Positions 1-8,795 of a stretch of DNA of 64,000 bases are shown in pieces (within the stretch, counting starts at the first letter, position 1; the number at the start of each line of letters is the position of its first letter). Under the pieces are notes generated by a model that was not told the DNA's origin, ran no database searches, and saw only the letters and a program-made list of their open reading frames with translations. The DNA is from Aureibaculum algae (GTDB lineage: Bacteria > Bacteroidota > Bacteroidia > Flavobacteriales > Flavobacteriaceae), in contig NZ_CP040749.1 of NCBI RefSeq assembly GCF_006065315.1, forward strand, positions 2,494,501 through 2,558,500, read 5' to 3'. The translations under genes were made by a program, and so were the position numbers.

Positions 1-467
1 TGCAATCTATTTCGGCGGTGGGGCCAATAGCAGATTTGATCACAAAAGGAGACCCTCAATCTGCATTTGGCGAAAATGGTGCTTTTGATATGTTATTACA
101 AATTAATGCAAAAATTGTATTGCTAGGGACAGATTATAATGCCGCATCTTTTATTCATTTGGTTGAGGAACGTAACAAAGTGCCGTATCGATATTGGAAG
201 CCGTTTTCGGCTCCATATGTTATAAATGACAATGTACAAGAACAACGAAGCTATAAAATGTATGTTAGAGATTTAGAGACAAATCCTATTTTAAACATGA
301 ATTTTATTGAAGAAATTCTTAGAGATAAAAAAACACTCCAAAAAACACAAATCGGCGGTGGTTTTATTCATAGTGTAAAAGCAATGGACTATGTTAGCCT
401 AGCTGATGAATTGATTAAAAAGAATCCATACTGCTTTGTTAGTAATCATAAAACCGAAGCCAACTAA
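1..467 (+). CDS. AAC(3)-family N-acetyltransferase, 5' end missing
   Basis: C-terminal part of an acetyl-CoA-dependent N-acetyltransferase of the AAC(3)/YokD family. The reading frame is open from base 3, so the gene begins outside the window; the GTG at 18 is internal. Visible family features are the SAVGP segment, the AFGENGAFD block, the KIVLLGTDY strand and the IHLVEERNKVPYRYWK block around the acceptor site. The stop overlaps the next start (TAATG at 465-469), so it belongs to the polysaccharide operon. Inference: it acetylates an amino sugar or aminated intermediate of the glycan rather than an antibiotic. Confidence 0.8.
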   Translation, partial: QSISAVGPIADLITKGDPQSAFGENGAFDMLLQINAKIVLLGTDYNAASFIHLVEERNKVPYRYWKPFSAPYVINDNVQEQRSYKMYVRDLETNPILNMNFIEEILRDKKTLQKTQIGGGFIHSVKAMDYVSLADELIKKNPYCFVSNHKTEAN

Positions 468-1747
468 TGCAGAAGCAATTAGAAACCTATTTTGATAGAT
501 TATGGCCTATTAACCGAAGTTTAACGGGTGATGGTAATAGAAAAACACTGGATATTCTATCTGAAATAATTCCATTAAATGTACACGAGGTTCCTTCAGG
601 TACAGCATGTTTTGATTGGAATGTACCACCAGAGTGGAATGTTCAAGAAGCGTGGATTAAAGACGAAAAAGACAATACTATTGTCAATTTTAAAGTTAAT
701 AATTTACATCTATTGGGCTATTCTGAGCCGTTCGAAGGCGTTTTGAGTTATGAGGAACTTAAAGAACATTTATACACCTTACCAAAGCAACCTGATTTAA
801 TACCATATTTAACATCGTATTACAGTAAAAGATGGGGATTCTGTATGTCGCATCATCAGTTTGAAAAACTAGATAAAAATGGTTCCTATACTGTAAAAAT
901 AGATAGTACTTTAGATGAACATGGATCTATGACCTATGGCGACTTGGTGTTAAAAGGTAAATCAGATAAAGAAATATTATTAACCACATATATTTGTCAT
1001 CCTTCCATGGCAAATAATGAATTGTCAGGACCATTGGTTACGGCATTTATTTACAACCAATTAAAAGACAAGGATAATTACTATTCTTATCGTTTTGTTT
1101 TTGCACCAGAAACCATTGGTAGTATTTATTATTTATCTCAACATGGGGATCATTTTAAGCAAAACATGGAAGCTGGTTTTGTGGTAACTTGCGTAGGTGA
1201 CGATGGTCAGTTTACCTATAAAAAAAGTAGAAGAGGTGATAGTTTACCAGATAGAGCAGTTAATACCGTTTTAAAACAATCTGAATCTGAATTTAGAACG
1301 ATTCCTTTTGCCCCAAGAGGTTCTGATGAAAGGCAATACTGTTCACCTGGTTTTAATTTACCAGTGGTGTTGTTACTAAGAACTACTTATGGTCAATATG
1401 AAGAGTACCATACTTCTTCAGACGATAAAGATTTCATTAGCTTTGCCGCAATGGAAAAAACCGTTGCAACCTATTTGGAAGTAATTGAATTAATTGAAAA
1501 GAATAAAAAATATATCAATCAATTTCCTAATTGTGAGCCCCAATTGGGTAAAAGAGGTCTATACCCAACCTTATCTGAAAAAGAAAAGGCCATTGAGATA
1601 GATGCTATGATGTGGATTCTCAATTATTCAGACGGTGAACATGACTTACTAGATATTATTGAAAAAAGTGACATAGATTTTAAAATTATGATACGCGTAG
1701 CAGATAAATTAATGGCAAAAGGCATGCTAAAAGTAGAAAAACAATAA
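467..1747 (+). CDS. DUF4910 / M28-like aminopeptidase-fold protein of polysaccharide loci
   Basis: A 426-residue protein matching the DUF2172/DUF4910 architecture: an M28-type zinc-hydrolase fold with a C-terminal winged-helix domain (about 360-426). Candidate metal ligands and catalytic residues are His178 in YICHPS, Asn184-Glu185 in ANNELSG, Glu215 in APETIG, Asp287-Glu288 in GSDERQY and His315 in EEYHTS. Members occur widely in O-antigen and capsule clusters, but the substrate is not established. Start overlaps the previous stop (TAATG), indicating translational coupling. No signal peptide, so it acts in the cytoplasm, possibly on an amide-bearing sugar intermediate (inference). Confidence 0.8.
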   Translation: MQKQLETYFDRLWPINRSLTGDGNRKTLDILSEIIPLNVHEVPSGTACFDWNVPPEWNVQEAWIKDEKDNTIVNFKVNNLHLLGYSEPFEGVLSYEELKEHLYTLPKQPDLIPYLTSYYSKRWGFCMSHHQFEKLDKNGSYTVKIDSTLDEHGSMTYGDLVLKGKSDKEILLTTYICHPSMANNELSGPLVTAFIYNQLKDKDNYYSYRFVFAPETIGSIYYLSQHGDHFKQNMEAGFVVTCVGDDGQFTYKKSRRGDSLPDRAVNTVLKQSESEFRTIPFAPRGSDERQYCSPGFNLPVVLLLRTTYGQYEEYHTSSDDKDFISFAAMEKTVATYLEVIELIEKNKKYINQFPNCEPQLGKRGLYPTLSEKEKAIEIDAMMWILNYSDGEHDLLDIIEKSDIDFKIMIRVADKLMAKGMLKVEKQ

Positions 1748-1757
1748 AACGAAACTA

Positions 1758-3359
1758 ATGAAATTAAAAGATAAAATTAAAATAAGCCTATTTCCAAGTA
1801 TAGTAAGATTTTTACACGCAATTGGGTTTCGTTGGGAGAAGTTGGGTAAACTAACTTTTTTTAACAATAGCGTTTTATTGGCACAGGCCAAATCGTTAGG
1901 TAAGTTTAAAATAGAAAATACGGACAAGCCACAGAATATTTATGTATTATTAATGTTACCGCAAAGCCCTTTTCATTTATATGTTGAAGCACTTTTGGCA
2001 TTAGGTTTAAAAAAGAAAGGGCATAAAATCACTTTTATTATAGATGATAATACATTGCCAATTCAAGAGTTTAAAAGAAGAGGGAGCGAAGCAATTTGGA
2101 ATACACAAGCAGAAACTGCTTTTGCTTATGCTTCTAAATTTTTAAATACCGCAGGATTAAAATATATTTCCATTTCAGAATTCATTAAAGATGCTCCAAT
2201 AAAATTAGAATATAAAGAAAAATATGCTCCAGTTTTAGAGGCCAGTTTGTTAAAGCACTATAAAGTAGGTGTAGTTACTGATGATTTACAAGATGTAGTA
2301 CATAGAACCAATTTATTTAAAAAAGCGATAGGTATTACTGATTATATTGGAGAAAAATTAGTTAAGTTAAAAGTGGATAAAGTGATTATGAATCATGGTA
2401 TTTATTCTACTTGGGGACCACCATATCAAGTATTAGATGCTCATAATATTCCTATTTTAGTACATAGTAGAGCAAAAAAGAAATATGCCCAAGTATTTAA
2501 TTGGAATAAAACGGGAGATTCGTGGGATGTTATTGATGAATGGAATCGTGTAAAGGATATTGATCTAACAGAAGCTCAACTAACTGAAGTTAGTGATTAT
2601 ATTGATACGCGTGTTATGCATAAAGATGATGTTACAGTTTATAATTTTGGAGACAAAACCTCTAAAGAGGAGACGATAAATAGTTTAGGTATTGACGTTA
2701 CAAAACCAGTTTATACTTTGTTTACGAATGTATTGTGGGATGCTGCCAGTGCTCATAGAGAAATTACCTTTAAAAACCCTGTTAAATGGGTTATAGAAAC
2801 GGTTAAATGGTTTAATGAGCACCCTGAAAAGCAATTGATTGTCAAGATTCACCCAGCAGAGATTATTGCGGGTACCAATATGCCTTTTTATGATATCATA
2901 CATAATGCGGTTACCCCAAAAGATAATGTCAAAATTATAAAACCGGATGCCAAAGTTAACAGTTGGAGCATTTATGAAATTACAGATTTAGGCTTGGTAC
3001 ATACTACAACTGCAGGTATGGAATTACCTTTGGTAGATAAACCCTGTGTGGTAGTTTCACAGACACATTATAGAGGTAAAAGATTTACTATAGATGTAAA
3101 CTCTATTGATGAATATTTTGAAGTTTTAGACAGTTTTAATGTTAGTGATTATAATTTGGAAAAAAATAAGAAAGAAGCACTAAAGTATGCCTATTTATTA
3201 TTTATACGTTATCAAACACCGTTTGAAATGTTTTTTGAAGATAAACCCTCTGACTTTAAAGCCTATAAATTTAATAGTATGGATGATTATTTACGTCATG
3301 ATAATTATAGCTATATTATTTCAAGTATTGAGAATCGCGAACCCATATTTAATAAATAA
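1758..3359 (+). CDS. Capsule polysaccharide biosynthesis glycosyltransferase-like protein
   Basis: A 533-residue cytosolic protein resembling capsule polysaccharide biosynthesis/CDP-glycerol transferase-like GT-B proteins. The N-terminal domain starts near residue 58 with YVLLMLPQSPFHLYVEALLALG. A VIMNHGIYSTWGP segment lies near 210-225. The C-terminal domain carries VKIHPAE (about 360) and VHTTTAGMELPLVDKPCVVV (about 415-435), the usual nucleotide-sugar-binding side. It begins 10 bases after the previous stop and its stop overlaps the next start. The exact sugar and linkage cannot be read from sequence. Confidence 0.6.
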   Translation: MKLKDKIKISLFPSIVRFLHAIGFRWEKLGKLTFFNNSVLLAQAKSLGKFKIENTDKPQNIYVLLMLPQSPFHLYVEALLALGLKKKGHKITFIIDDNTLPIQEFKRRGSEAIWNTQAETAFAYASKFLNTAGLKYISISEFIKDAPIKLEYKEKYAPVLEASLLKHYKVGVVTDDLQDVVHRTNLFKKAIGITDYIGEKLVKLKVDKVIMNHGIYSTWGPPYQVLDAHNIPILVHSRAKKKYAQVFNWNKTGDSWDVIDEWNRVKDIDLTEAQLTEVSDYIDTRVMHKDDVTVYNFGDKTSKEETINSLGIDVTKPVYTLFTNVLWDAASAHREITFKNPVKWVIETVKWFNEHPEKQLIVKIHPAEIIAGTNMPFYDIIHNAVTPKDNVKIIKPDAKVNSWSIYEITDLGLVHTTTAGMELPLVDKPCVVVSQTHYRGKRFTIDVNSIDEYFEVLDSFNVSDYNLEKNKKEALKYAYLLFIRYQTPFEMFFEDKPSDFKAYKFNSMDDYLRHDNYSYIISSIENREPIFNK

Positions 3360-4438
3360 TGAAACCAAATAAAATATTGCTAACTGGTTATATAGGTTAC
3401 AAAAATTTTGGTGATGACTTACTTTTTGAAATTGCTATTGAACGAATAAAAGATCTTCCAAATATAGAAGTTAGTGCTGTTGTTACAGACCCTTCTATAA
3501 ATTTTGATTATTTATATAAATATTACCCTAATTTAAAGATAATTAGATTAAATAGATCGATTCCCAAATTATTTTATTTGAAATTTAATAAAGTCTATTA
3601 TATTGGAGGTGGTGTTTTTTTCGATTATAATCAAAAAATAAGCTCGTTAAAATTCTTAAAAAAATATTTATCCAATTTCTTAAATTTTAAAATTCCTAAA
3701 TTGTTAGGAACTGAATTTGGTGGTATTGGCATTGGTGTTGGTCCATATTTTCACAAACAAACCTTAGCCTTGCATCGACAGGTTTTAAGTTCATTTGAAA
3801 TCTTAGGTGTTAGAGATAAAAAATCTTATGATTTTCTAAAAGGGATTAAAATTAAAAATTTATATCTATCTAACGATTTAAGTGTAGGGTATGAAAAATT
3901 ACCTGATAACGATATCATAACATCATTGAAAGAGGTTATTATATGTCCTAGATCGTATTCTCACAAACCTGAATTCGAAAAGCATATAATTACATTATTA
4001 GATTTTGCAAAATTCTTAGAGGAAAACAATATTAAAACACATTGGGTATTCTTGCAAGAAGACGATGAAAATTTAATGAATAAAATTAAACAAAATTTTA
4101 GAACTACTATTTGGAACCCGGATTTAATGAGTATCTTGAGTTTTGTTAAATTATTTCAAAATGCTGAAGCCGTTTTCTCAAGTAGAATGCACAGTCTTTT
4201 TATAGCAGGTCTAGTAAACACTTCATTTGTGGCAATAGAACTACACCCAAAATTAAAATATGCAAGTGAACTGTTTTATGAGAACCCAATTATTTTAAAT
4301 CCTTTAGATGATTTAGATAAATACAAAGTTGCTTATACAAAATTAAAAAACATAGTATTTAATAAAAGTAAGTTAAAAAAGGAAGAAGAATGTTTAGAGG
4401 TCCTTAATTCTAAGATACTAGGATGGTTAAAGAAATAA
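3359..4438 (+). CDS. Polysaccharide pyruvyl transferase family protein
   Basis: A 359-residue protein of the CsaB/WcaK/PssM pyruvyl transferase family, which adds a ketal-linked pyruvate from phosphoenolpyruvate to a glycan sugar. The family N-terminus is clear (LLTGYIGYKNFGDDLLFE, residues 7-24), as is the glycine-rich IGGGVFFDYN segment and the C-terminal SSRMHSLFIAGL motif (about 275-286) with the conserved Arg-x-His. The start overlaps the previous stop by one base. Pyruvylation would add negative charge to the repeat unit. Confidence 0.85.
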   Translation: MKPNKILLTGYIGYKNFGDDLLFEIAIERIKDLPNIEVSAVVTDPSINFDYLYKYYPNLKIIRLNRSIPKLFYLKFNKVYYIGGGVFFDYNQKISSLKFLKKYLSNFLNFKIPKLLGTEFGGIGIGVGPYFHKQTLALHRQVLSSFEILGVRDKKSYDFLKGIKIKNLYLSNDLSVGYEKLPDNDIITSLKEVIICPRSYSHKPEFEKHIITLLDFAKFLEENNIKTHWVFLQEDDENLMNKIKQNFRTTIWNPDLMSILSFVKLFQNAEAVFSSRMHSLFIAGLVNTSFVAIELHPKLKYASELFYENPIILNPLDDLDKYKVAYTKLKNIVFNKSKLKKEEECLEVLNSKILGWLKK

Positions 4439-4449
4439 ACTTAAAATAG

Positions 4450-5931
4450 ATGAAAATACTATTAAAACTTTTTTCTTTAAAGCTAATAACTTCTGTTTTA
4501 GGCTTAATCTATTCAATACTGCAAGTAAAATATTTTGGTGCTTCTCGTACTATAGAAATCTATTTTGCTGCCCAGAGTTTGGTGTATTTAGTAACTTCGT
4601 TAACGCAAAGTGGGCAATTGGCAGAAATATTTTTACCTGAATATCATAAATTAAATACGATAAAGCAAGGCTTGGGTTATAAAGGGTTGAATGTAGTCAT
4701 CAATAGAATGGTGGTTTTCGGTTCTCTTATTATAGTATTGGTATTCATATTCGCTTCTTTTCTAGTTAATCTGATGGTTCCTGGGTTTTCTCAAGAAGAT
4801 AAAGAGTTCGCTACTTTAATTTTCAGGGTGTTATTACCTGTTTTATATTTAGCATTAATGAATGCCTTTTATAAAACGGTTCTAAATGCTGAACAACGCT
4901 TTGGAAGATCAGAATTGATTGGAGTAACTAATTCTGTGGTAAATATAGTGGTTCTTGTTATACTATACCCTTTTATTCAATTATGGGCATTGGTAGTATC
5001 CATGCTAGCGGGTAAAATTATTGAGTTTGTCTTTTATATATGGCAGCTTTATAAAAATGGATATCGCTTTCAGTTTGTGTTGTCTCTACCAGAATTTAAT
5101 CATATTTCATTCTTTAAAAGTATGCAGAGCACCTTTTTATATGTTGGGGCTACGCAAATTTATAATATAGTATTAACGGCAAGTATTTCTTTTTTACCAG
5201 AAGGGGTTTATGCCATTTTTAGGTATGTTCAAAATTTGGCAAACAAAATCAAGGGGTTATTTATCCAACCTTTTATGACCATTTTTTTTACAAATTATTC
5301 CTTATTATTACAGAAGGCACAGTCTGTAGTAAAAGAGTTTAACAAGAATCTTTTTAGTGTTATAAATGTAAATGTAATTACAACTGTAGGCACAATTTTA
5401 TTAGGTGATTTGATCATTGAATTCATTTGGGGAGGTAAAAAGTTTGATACAAATGATGTCCAATTGGCCTATACATTTCTATTATTTAATATAATAGCCA
5501 TTTTTGTAAGCAGTATAGGTGGTATTTATCGTAAAATGGCCGTTTCTCATGGCTTGGCAAAGAAATTGTATTTATATTGGGTAGCGGCACAATTATGTTC
5601 GGCAGGGTTCTCTTATTTTTTTATTAAATATTTTAGTGTGAACGGTTTATTTTTTATCATTCCTATTAATGCTTTATTAATGAGTAGTACAGGGTATATA
5701 ATTTACAAAGCAACAAAAGATAACTTGGCATTTAAAGTTCTCTCAAAAAACAACTTAATTGGCATCTTATTAATAACTATTTCAATAGTATTAAAATACT
5801 TTTATTCGAATATATTTAATTTTGAAAATAATATTGTTTCTATAATAGTTGTTGGACTTTCAGTATTACTATTATCTTTGTATCCAGTAATTAGAACGTA
5901 TAAAATATTAAGTGAAAAAAATACTTATTAA
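4450..5931 (+). CDS. MurJ/Wzx-like lipid-linked oligosaccharide flippase
   Basis: A 493-residue integral membrane protein with about 12-14 hydrophobic segments, matching the MviN/MurJ-like branch of the MOP exporter superfamily. The N-terminal KYFGASRTIEIYFAAQSL and the QLAEIFLPEYHKL segments are typical. It should flip the undecaprenyl-linked repeat unit across the inner membrane. It sits between repeat-unit modification genes and the polymerase-like gene at 8796, consistent with a Wzx/Wzy-type pathway. Its 3' end overlaps the next gene by 20 bases. Confidence 0.85.
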   Translation: MKILLKLFSLKLITSVLGLIYSILQVKYFGASRTIEIYFAAQSLVYLVTSLTQSGQLAEIFLPEYHKLNTIKQGLGYKGLNVVINRMVVFGSLIIVLVFIFASFLVNLMVPGFSQEDKEFATLIFRVLLPVLYLALMNAFYKTVLNAEQRFGRSELIGVTNSVVNIVVLVILYPFIQLWALVVSMLAGKIIEFVFYIWQLYKNGYRFQFVLSLPEFNHISFFKSMQSTFLYVGATQIYNIVLTASISFLPEGVYAIFRYVQNLANKIKGLFIQPFMTIFFTNYSLLLQKAQSVVKEFNKNLFSVINVNVITTVGTILLGDLIIEFIWGGKKFDTNDVQLAYTFLLFNIIAIFVSSIGGIYRKMAVSHGLAKKLYLYWVAAQLCSAGFSYFFIKYFSVNGLFFIIPINALLMSSTGYIIYKATKDNLAFKVLSKNNLIGILLITISIVLKYFYSNIFNFENNIVSIIVVGLSVLLLSLYPVIRTYKILSEKNTY

Positions 5932-6466
5932 TATATATACTATTTTTAAAGCCGCTAAAGACTATCTTATAAGAGAATGGTTGATGTATGTGCCATTGCA
6001 TTGGTTTCGAAAAATGATAATTAAAACCCAATTTAAAAATGTTGGTAGGCAAACCAATTTTTTAATGGGTATTGAGTTTCGAACACCTAAAAATATTTCT
6101 ATTGGTAACAATTCAGTAATTAATAAAAAAGTATTGTTAGATGGTAGAGGAGGGAAATTGGTTATTGGTAATAATGTAGATATTGCTCAAGAAACGAATA
6201 TTTGGACCTTGGAGCATGATGTGCATGATGATAATCATAAGCATGTTGGAGCAGATGTAATTATTGAAGATTATGTTTGGATAGCCTCAAGAGTAACTAT
6301 TTTACCAGGGGTGACTATTGGTAAAGGTGCAGTGGTTGCAGCAAATTCTATTATTACCAAAGATGTTCCATCAATGGTTATTGTAGGTGGTGTACCAGGA
6401 AAAATAATAGGTGAACGTAAAAGTGCATTGAGTTATAAATTAAACTATCAACCTTGGTTTAAATAG
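5912..6466 (+). CDS. Left-handed beta-helix (hexapeptide repeat) acyltransferase, WcaF/LbetaH type
   Basis: A 184-residue O-acetyltransferase of the LbetaH superfamily. Hexapeptide repeats run from about residue 60 to 165 (ISIGNNSVI, LVIGNNVDI, VIIEDYVWI, VTILPGVTIGKGAVV), ending with the IVGGVPGKIIGE element common in acetyl-CoA-dependent sugar acetyltransferases. The likely catalytic His lies in WTLEHDVHD (about 106-114). The GTG at 5912 is chosen because the preceding basic, amphipathic stretch is usual in this family; an ATG at 5984 is the alternative. It overlaps the flippase gene by 20 bases. Confidence 0.85.
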   Translation: MKKILINIYTIFKAAKDYLIREWLMYVPLHWFRKMIIKTQFKNVGRQTNFLMGIEFRTPKNISIGNNSVINKKVLLDGRGGKLVIGNNVDIAQETNIWTLEHDVHDDNHKHVGADVIIEDYVWIASRVTILPGVTIGKGAVVAANSIITKDVPSMVIVGGVPGKIIGERKSALSYKLNYQPWFK

Positions 6467-6469
6467 TTT

Positions 6470-7495
6470 ATGGAAAAGAATAAAATTGGAATATACCCGT
6501 GGGCTGAAGCACTTGAAAAGCAAGGAGATAAGCATCAGATATTGTTTTATGAGGCATTAGAGAAAAATAATTATAACGTCGTTAAAATAAAATACAAAAG
6601 AGGGCTCCCTTTAAAGCATGCTCTAAAACAAAATGTTGATTTGTTGGTTTTAGATTGGGTGCATTCTTTTTATACATCACAAAGTATAATTAATACCGTA
6701 ATCAAAGCTTTTCTAGGATATCTAGATTTAGTTTTTCTAAAGAAAGACAAGACTATAATTACATGGAATTTACACAATTTGCAACGGCATGATGGAAAAT
6801 TTGGAGCAATAGAGAAATTTTGTTTTAAAAAATTGGCTAAAAAAGTTGATTATATTCGTGTTTTTAATAAAAGTCATGTCAATAAAGTGAGTGAGTATTT
6901 AAAAATAGCTAAATCAAAAATTATTGTTATCCCACAAGGGCCTTATATTTACAACTCAAGCGTAGCTGTTAATATTCATGAACGGTATATAATACCAAAT
7001 AATAAAAATATATTGTTGGTGTTTGGAAGTATTCGAAGCGGTAAGGGCATTGATAAATTTTTAAAGTCTTTTGTTCAGTGTAAAACCGAAAATTTTTATT
7101 TGCTGGTTGCAGGTAAAGCTAGTGAGATGCCGTTGAATTCTGAAATTAATGAAATAATTAAAGATTCTAATAATATAATTTTTGATAACAGATTTATACC
7201 TGATGAAGAAGTAAATGCTTATTTTAAGTCGTGTCAGTATGTTGTGTTACCTTATGAAAACACCTTAAATTCTGGAATTTTATTATTGGCTAAATCAAAT
7301 GACTCCAGATTATTGGCAAATGAAAATTTTAAGGAATATGCTGAAAATGGTGATGTAATTGGTGATTTATTCATTGCAGAAGCGTTGCAAGAATCATTAA
7401 ATCAATTAATAATTAAAAAGCGAGATATACCTAGAATATCCCCTCCAAATTGGGACAGCGTTGTTAAAAAATTTGAAAAAATATTAAATGAATAA
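6470..7495 (+). CDS. Glycosyltransferase, GT4-like GT-B fold
   Basis: A 341-residue cytosolic glycosyltransferase. An N-terminal acceptor domain is recognisable (IGIYPWAEALEKQGDKHQ and the TIITWNLHNLQRHDG segment common in flavobacterial GT4 proteins). The C-terminal donor-binding domain has LLVFGSIRSGKGIDKFL and VVLPYENTLNSGILLLAK, the latter corresponding to the nucleotide-sugar-binding E-x7-E region. It starts 4 bases after the acyltransferase and overlaps the next glycosyltransferase by 8 bases. Donor and acceptor are unknown. Confidence 0.8.
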   Translation: MEKNKIGIYPWAEALEKQGDKHQILFYEALEKNNYNVVKIKYKRGLPLKHALKQNVDLLVLDWVHSFYTSQSIINTVIKAFLGYLDLVFLKKDKTIITWNLHNLQRHDGKFGAIEKFCFKKLAKKVDYIRVFNKSHVNKVSEYLKIAKSKIIVIPQGPYIYNSSVAVNIHERYIIPNNKNILLVFGSIRSGKGIDKFLKSFVQCKTENFYLLVAGKASEMPLNSEINEIIKDSNNIIFDNRFIPDEEVNAYFKSCQYVVLPYENTLNSGILLLAKSNDSRLLANENFKEYAENGDVIGDLFIAEALQESLNQLIIKKRDIPRISPPNWDSVVKKFEKILNE

Positions 7496-8717
7496 AAAAA
7501 TTTTAATAATCTCAAGAGCTTTCCCCCCTAAAGGAGGCGGTGGTATTCAACGAATGGTTAAATTCAGTGTTTATTTAGAGCAATTAGGTTGGGATGTTAC
7601 CGTTTGTACTATAAAAGGTGCTAATTTTAGTTGGACAGATGAATCACGAATTAAGGAATTAGATAAAGTTAAAATTATTAGAATAACTGAGGACGTTTAT
7701 AAATCATCACTTTTCAATAAGGTTAAAAGCAGGTTAAAGTTTCATGACTTTTATAATGATTGGGCTAACGATGTAGTTACATATTTTTCTAACAAAGAAG
7801 ATTTTGAATATGATTATGTTTTAACTAGTGGCCCGCCTCATTCCGTACATAATATTGGAATTAATTTAAAAAAGAAATTTAATTTTTTTTGGATTTCTGA
7901 TTTTAGAGATCAATATACATTGGGGCCAACATATAGACCAGTAACATTTTTACATAGAAAACATAATCAAAAGTTAGAACAGAAAATTTATTCACTTTCA
8001 GATCTAATTATTACGAATACAGAAGTAAATAGAATTGAAAGCTCGGAGGTGTTTAAAATTGAACCGTCTTCAAAAGTGGTTAGTATTTACAATGGTTATG
8101 ATTTCGAAGACCTTAAGGAAACTGGTTTTATTCCAGAATTTGATAAAGAAAAAATAAATTTGTTGTATTTGGGAGGACTACGTGGAGATCATATTGATGG
8201 ATATTTTTATAAAATGCTCAAAATTGCTCTGGTTAAAAAACCAAATTTATTAAATAATATAGTTATTAATTTGGTAGGAGACTTAAGCAGAAAAGGTGAT
8301 TTAATTGAGAAATTGGAACTTGGTAAATTCTTCAAACCTTACAATGCCGTTTCTTATGACAAAGTGGGCGATTATATAAAGGCATCTGATGGTTGTTTAA
8401 CATGGCAACATCCAAATAATGGTTACAGAGGAACCATTGCTGGTAAAGTTTTTGATTATTTTGGATTTAAAAAACCAATTTTTTCTTTAGGTCAGACTAA
8501 AAGTGAATTAGATACAATAATAAATGGACACAACATTGGTGTTCATACGGATGTAAATAATCTTTCAAATTCAGCGAATGATTTTATTAAATTTATCGAT
8601 AATTTGAAAAGCTACAGTGAAAATTATAATGACCTCTCTTATGATTATTACGATTCGTTTAATAGAAGAACACAGGTTAATGTTTTAAATGAAATATTAA
8701 TAAAGACGTTCAAATGA
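7488..8717 (+). CDS. Glycosyltransferase family 4 protein
   Basis: A 409-residue GT-B glycosyltransferase with the classical glycine-rich N-terminus (ISRAFPPKGGGGIQRMVKF, residues 7-25). The DYVLTSGPPHSVHNIG and FFWISDFRDQYTLGP segments are common in WbuB-like enzymes. The C-terminal donor domain includes LLYLGGLRGDH and the late IAGKVFDYFGFKKPIFSLG region. Overlap of 8 bases with the preceding glycosyltransferase indicates coupled translation. Probably adds one sugar to the undecaprenyl-linked repeat unit. Confidence 0.82.
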   Translation: MNKKILIISRAFPPKGGGGIQRMVKFSVYLEQLGWDVTVCTIKGANFSWTDESRIKELDKVKIIRITEDVYKSSLFNKVKSRLKFHDFYNDWANDVVTYFSNKEDFEYDYVLTSGPPHSVHNIGINLKKKFNFFWISDFRDQYTLGPTYRPVTFLHRKHNQKLEQKIYSLSDLIITNTEVNRIESSEVFKIEPSSKVVSIYNGYDFEDLKETGFIPEFDKEKINLLYLGGLRGDHIDGYFYKMLKIALVKKPNLLNNIVINLVGDLSRKGDLIEKLELGKFFKPYNAVSYDKVGDYIKASDGCLTWQHPNNGYRGTIAGKVFDYFGFKKPIFSLGQTKSELDTIINGHNIGVHTDVNNLSNSANDFIKFIDNLKSYSENYNDLSYDYYDSFNRRTQVNVLNEILIKTFK

Positions 8718-8795
8718 TGTATAATAATATATTTGGTATAAGGTATTAATGAATCGGAGTCTAATTAATATTATTTAGAAAGAAATTACGGAGTA

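Noticed and set aside
1..467. Antibiotic-resistance gene call
   Set aside because: The family similarity alone does not show drug acetylation, and the operon context points to glycan modification.
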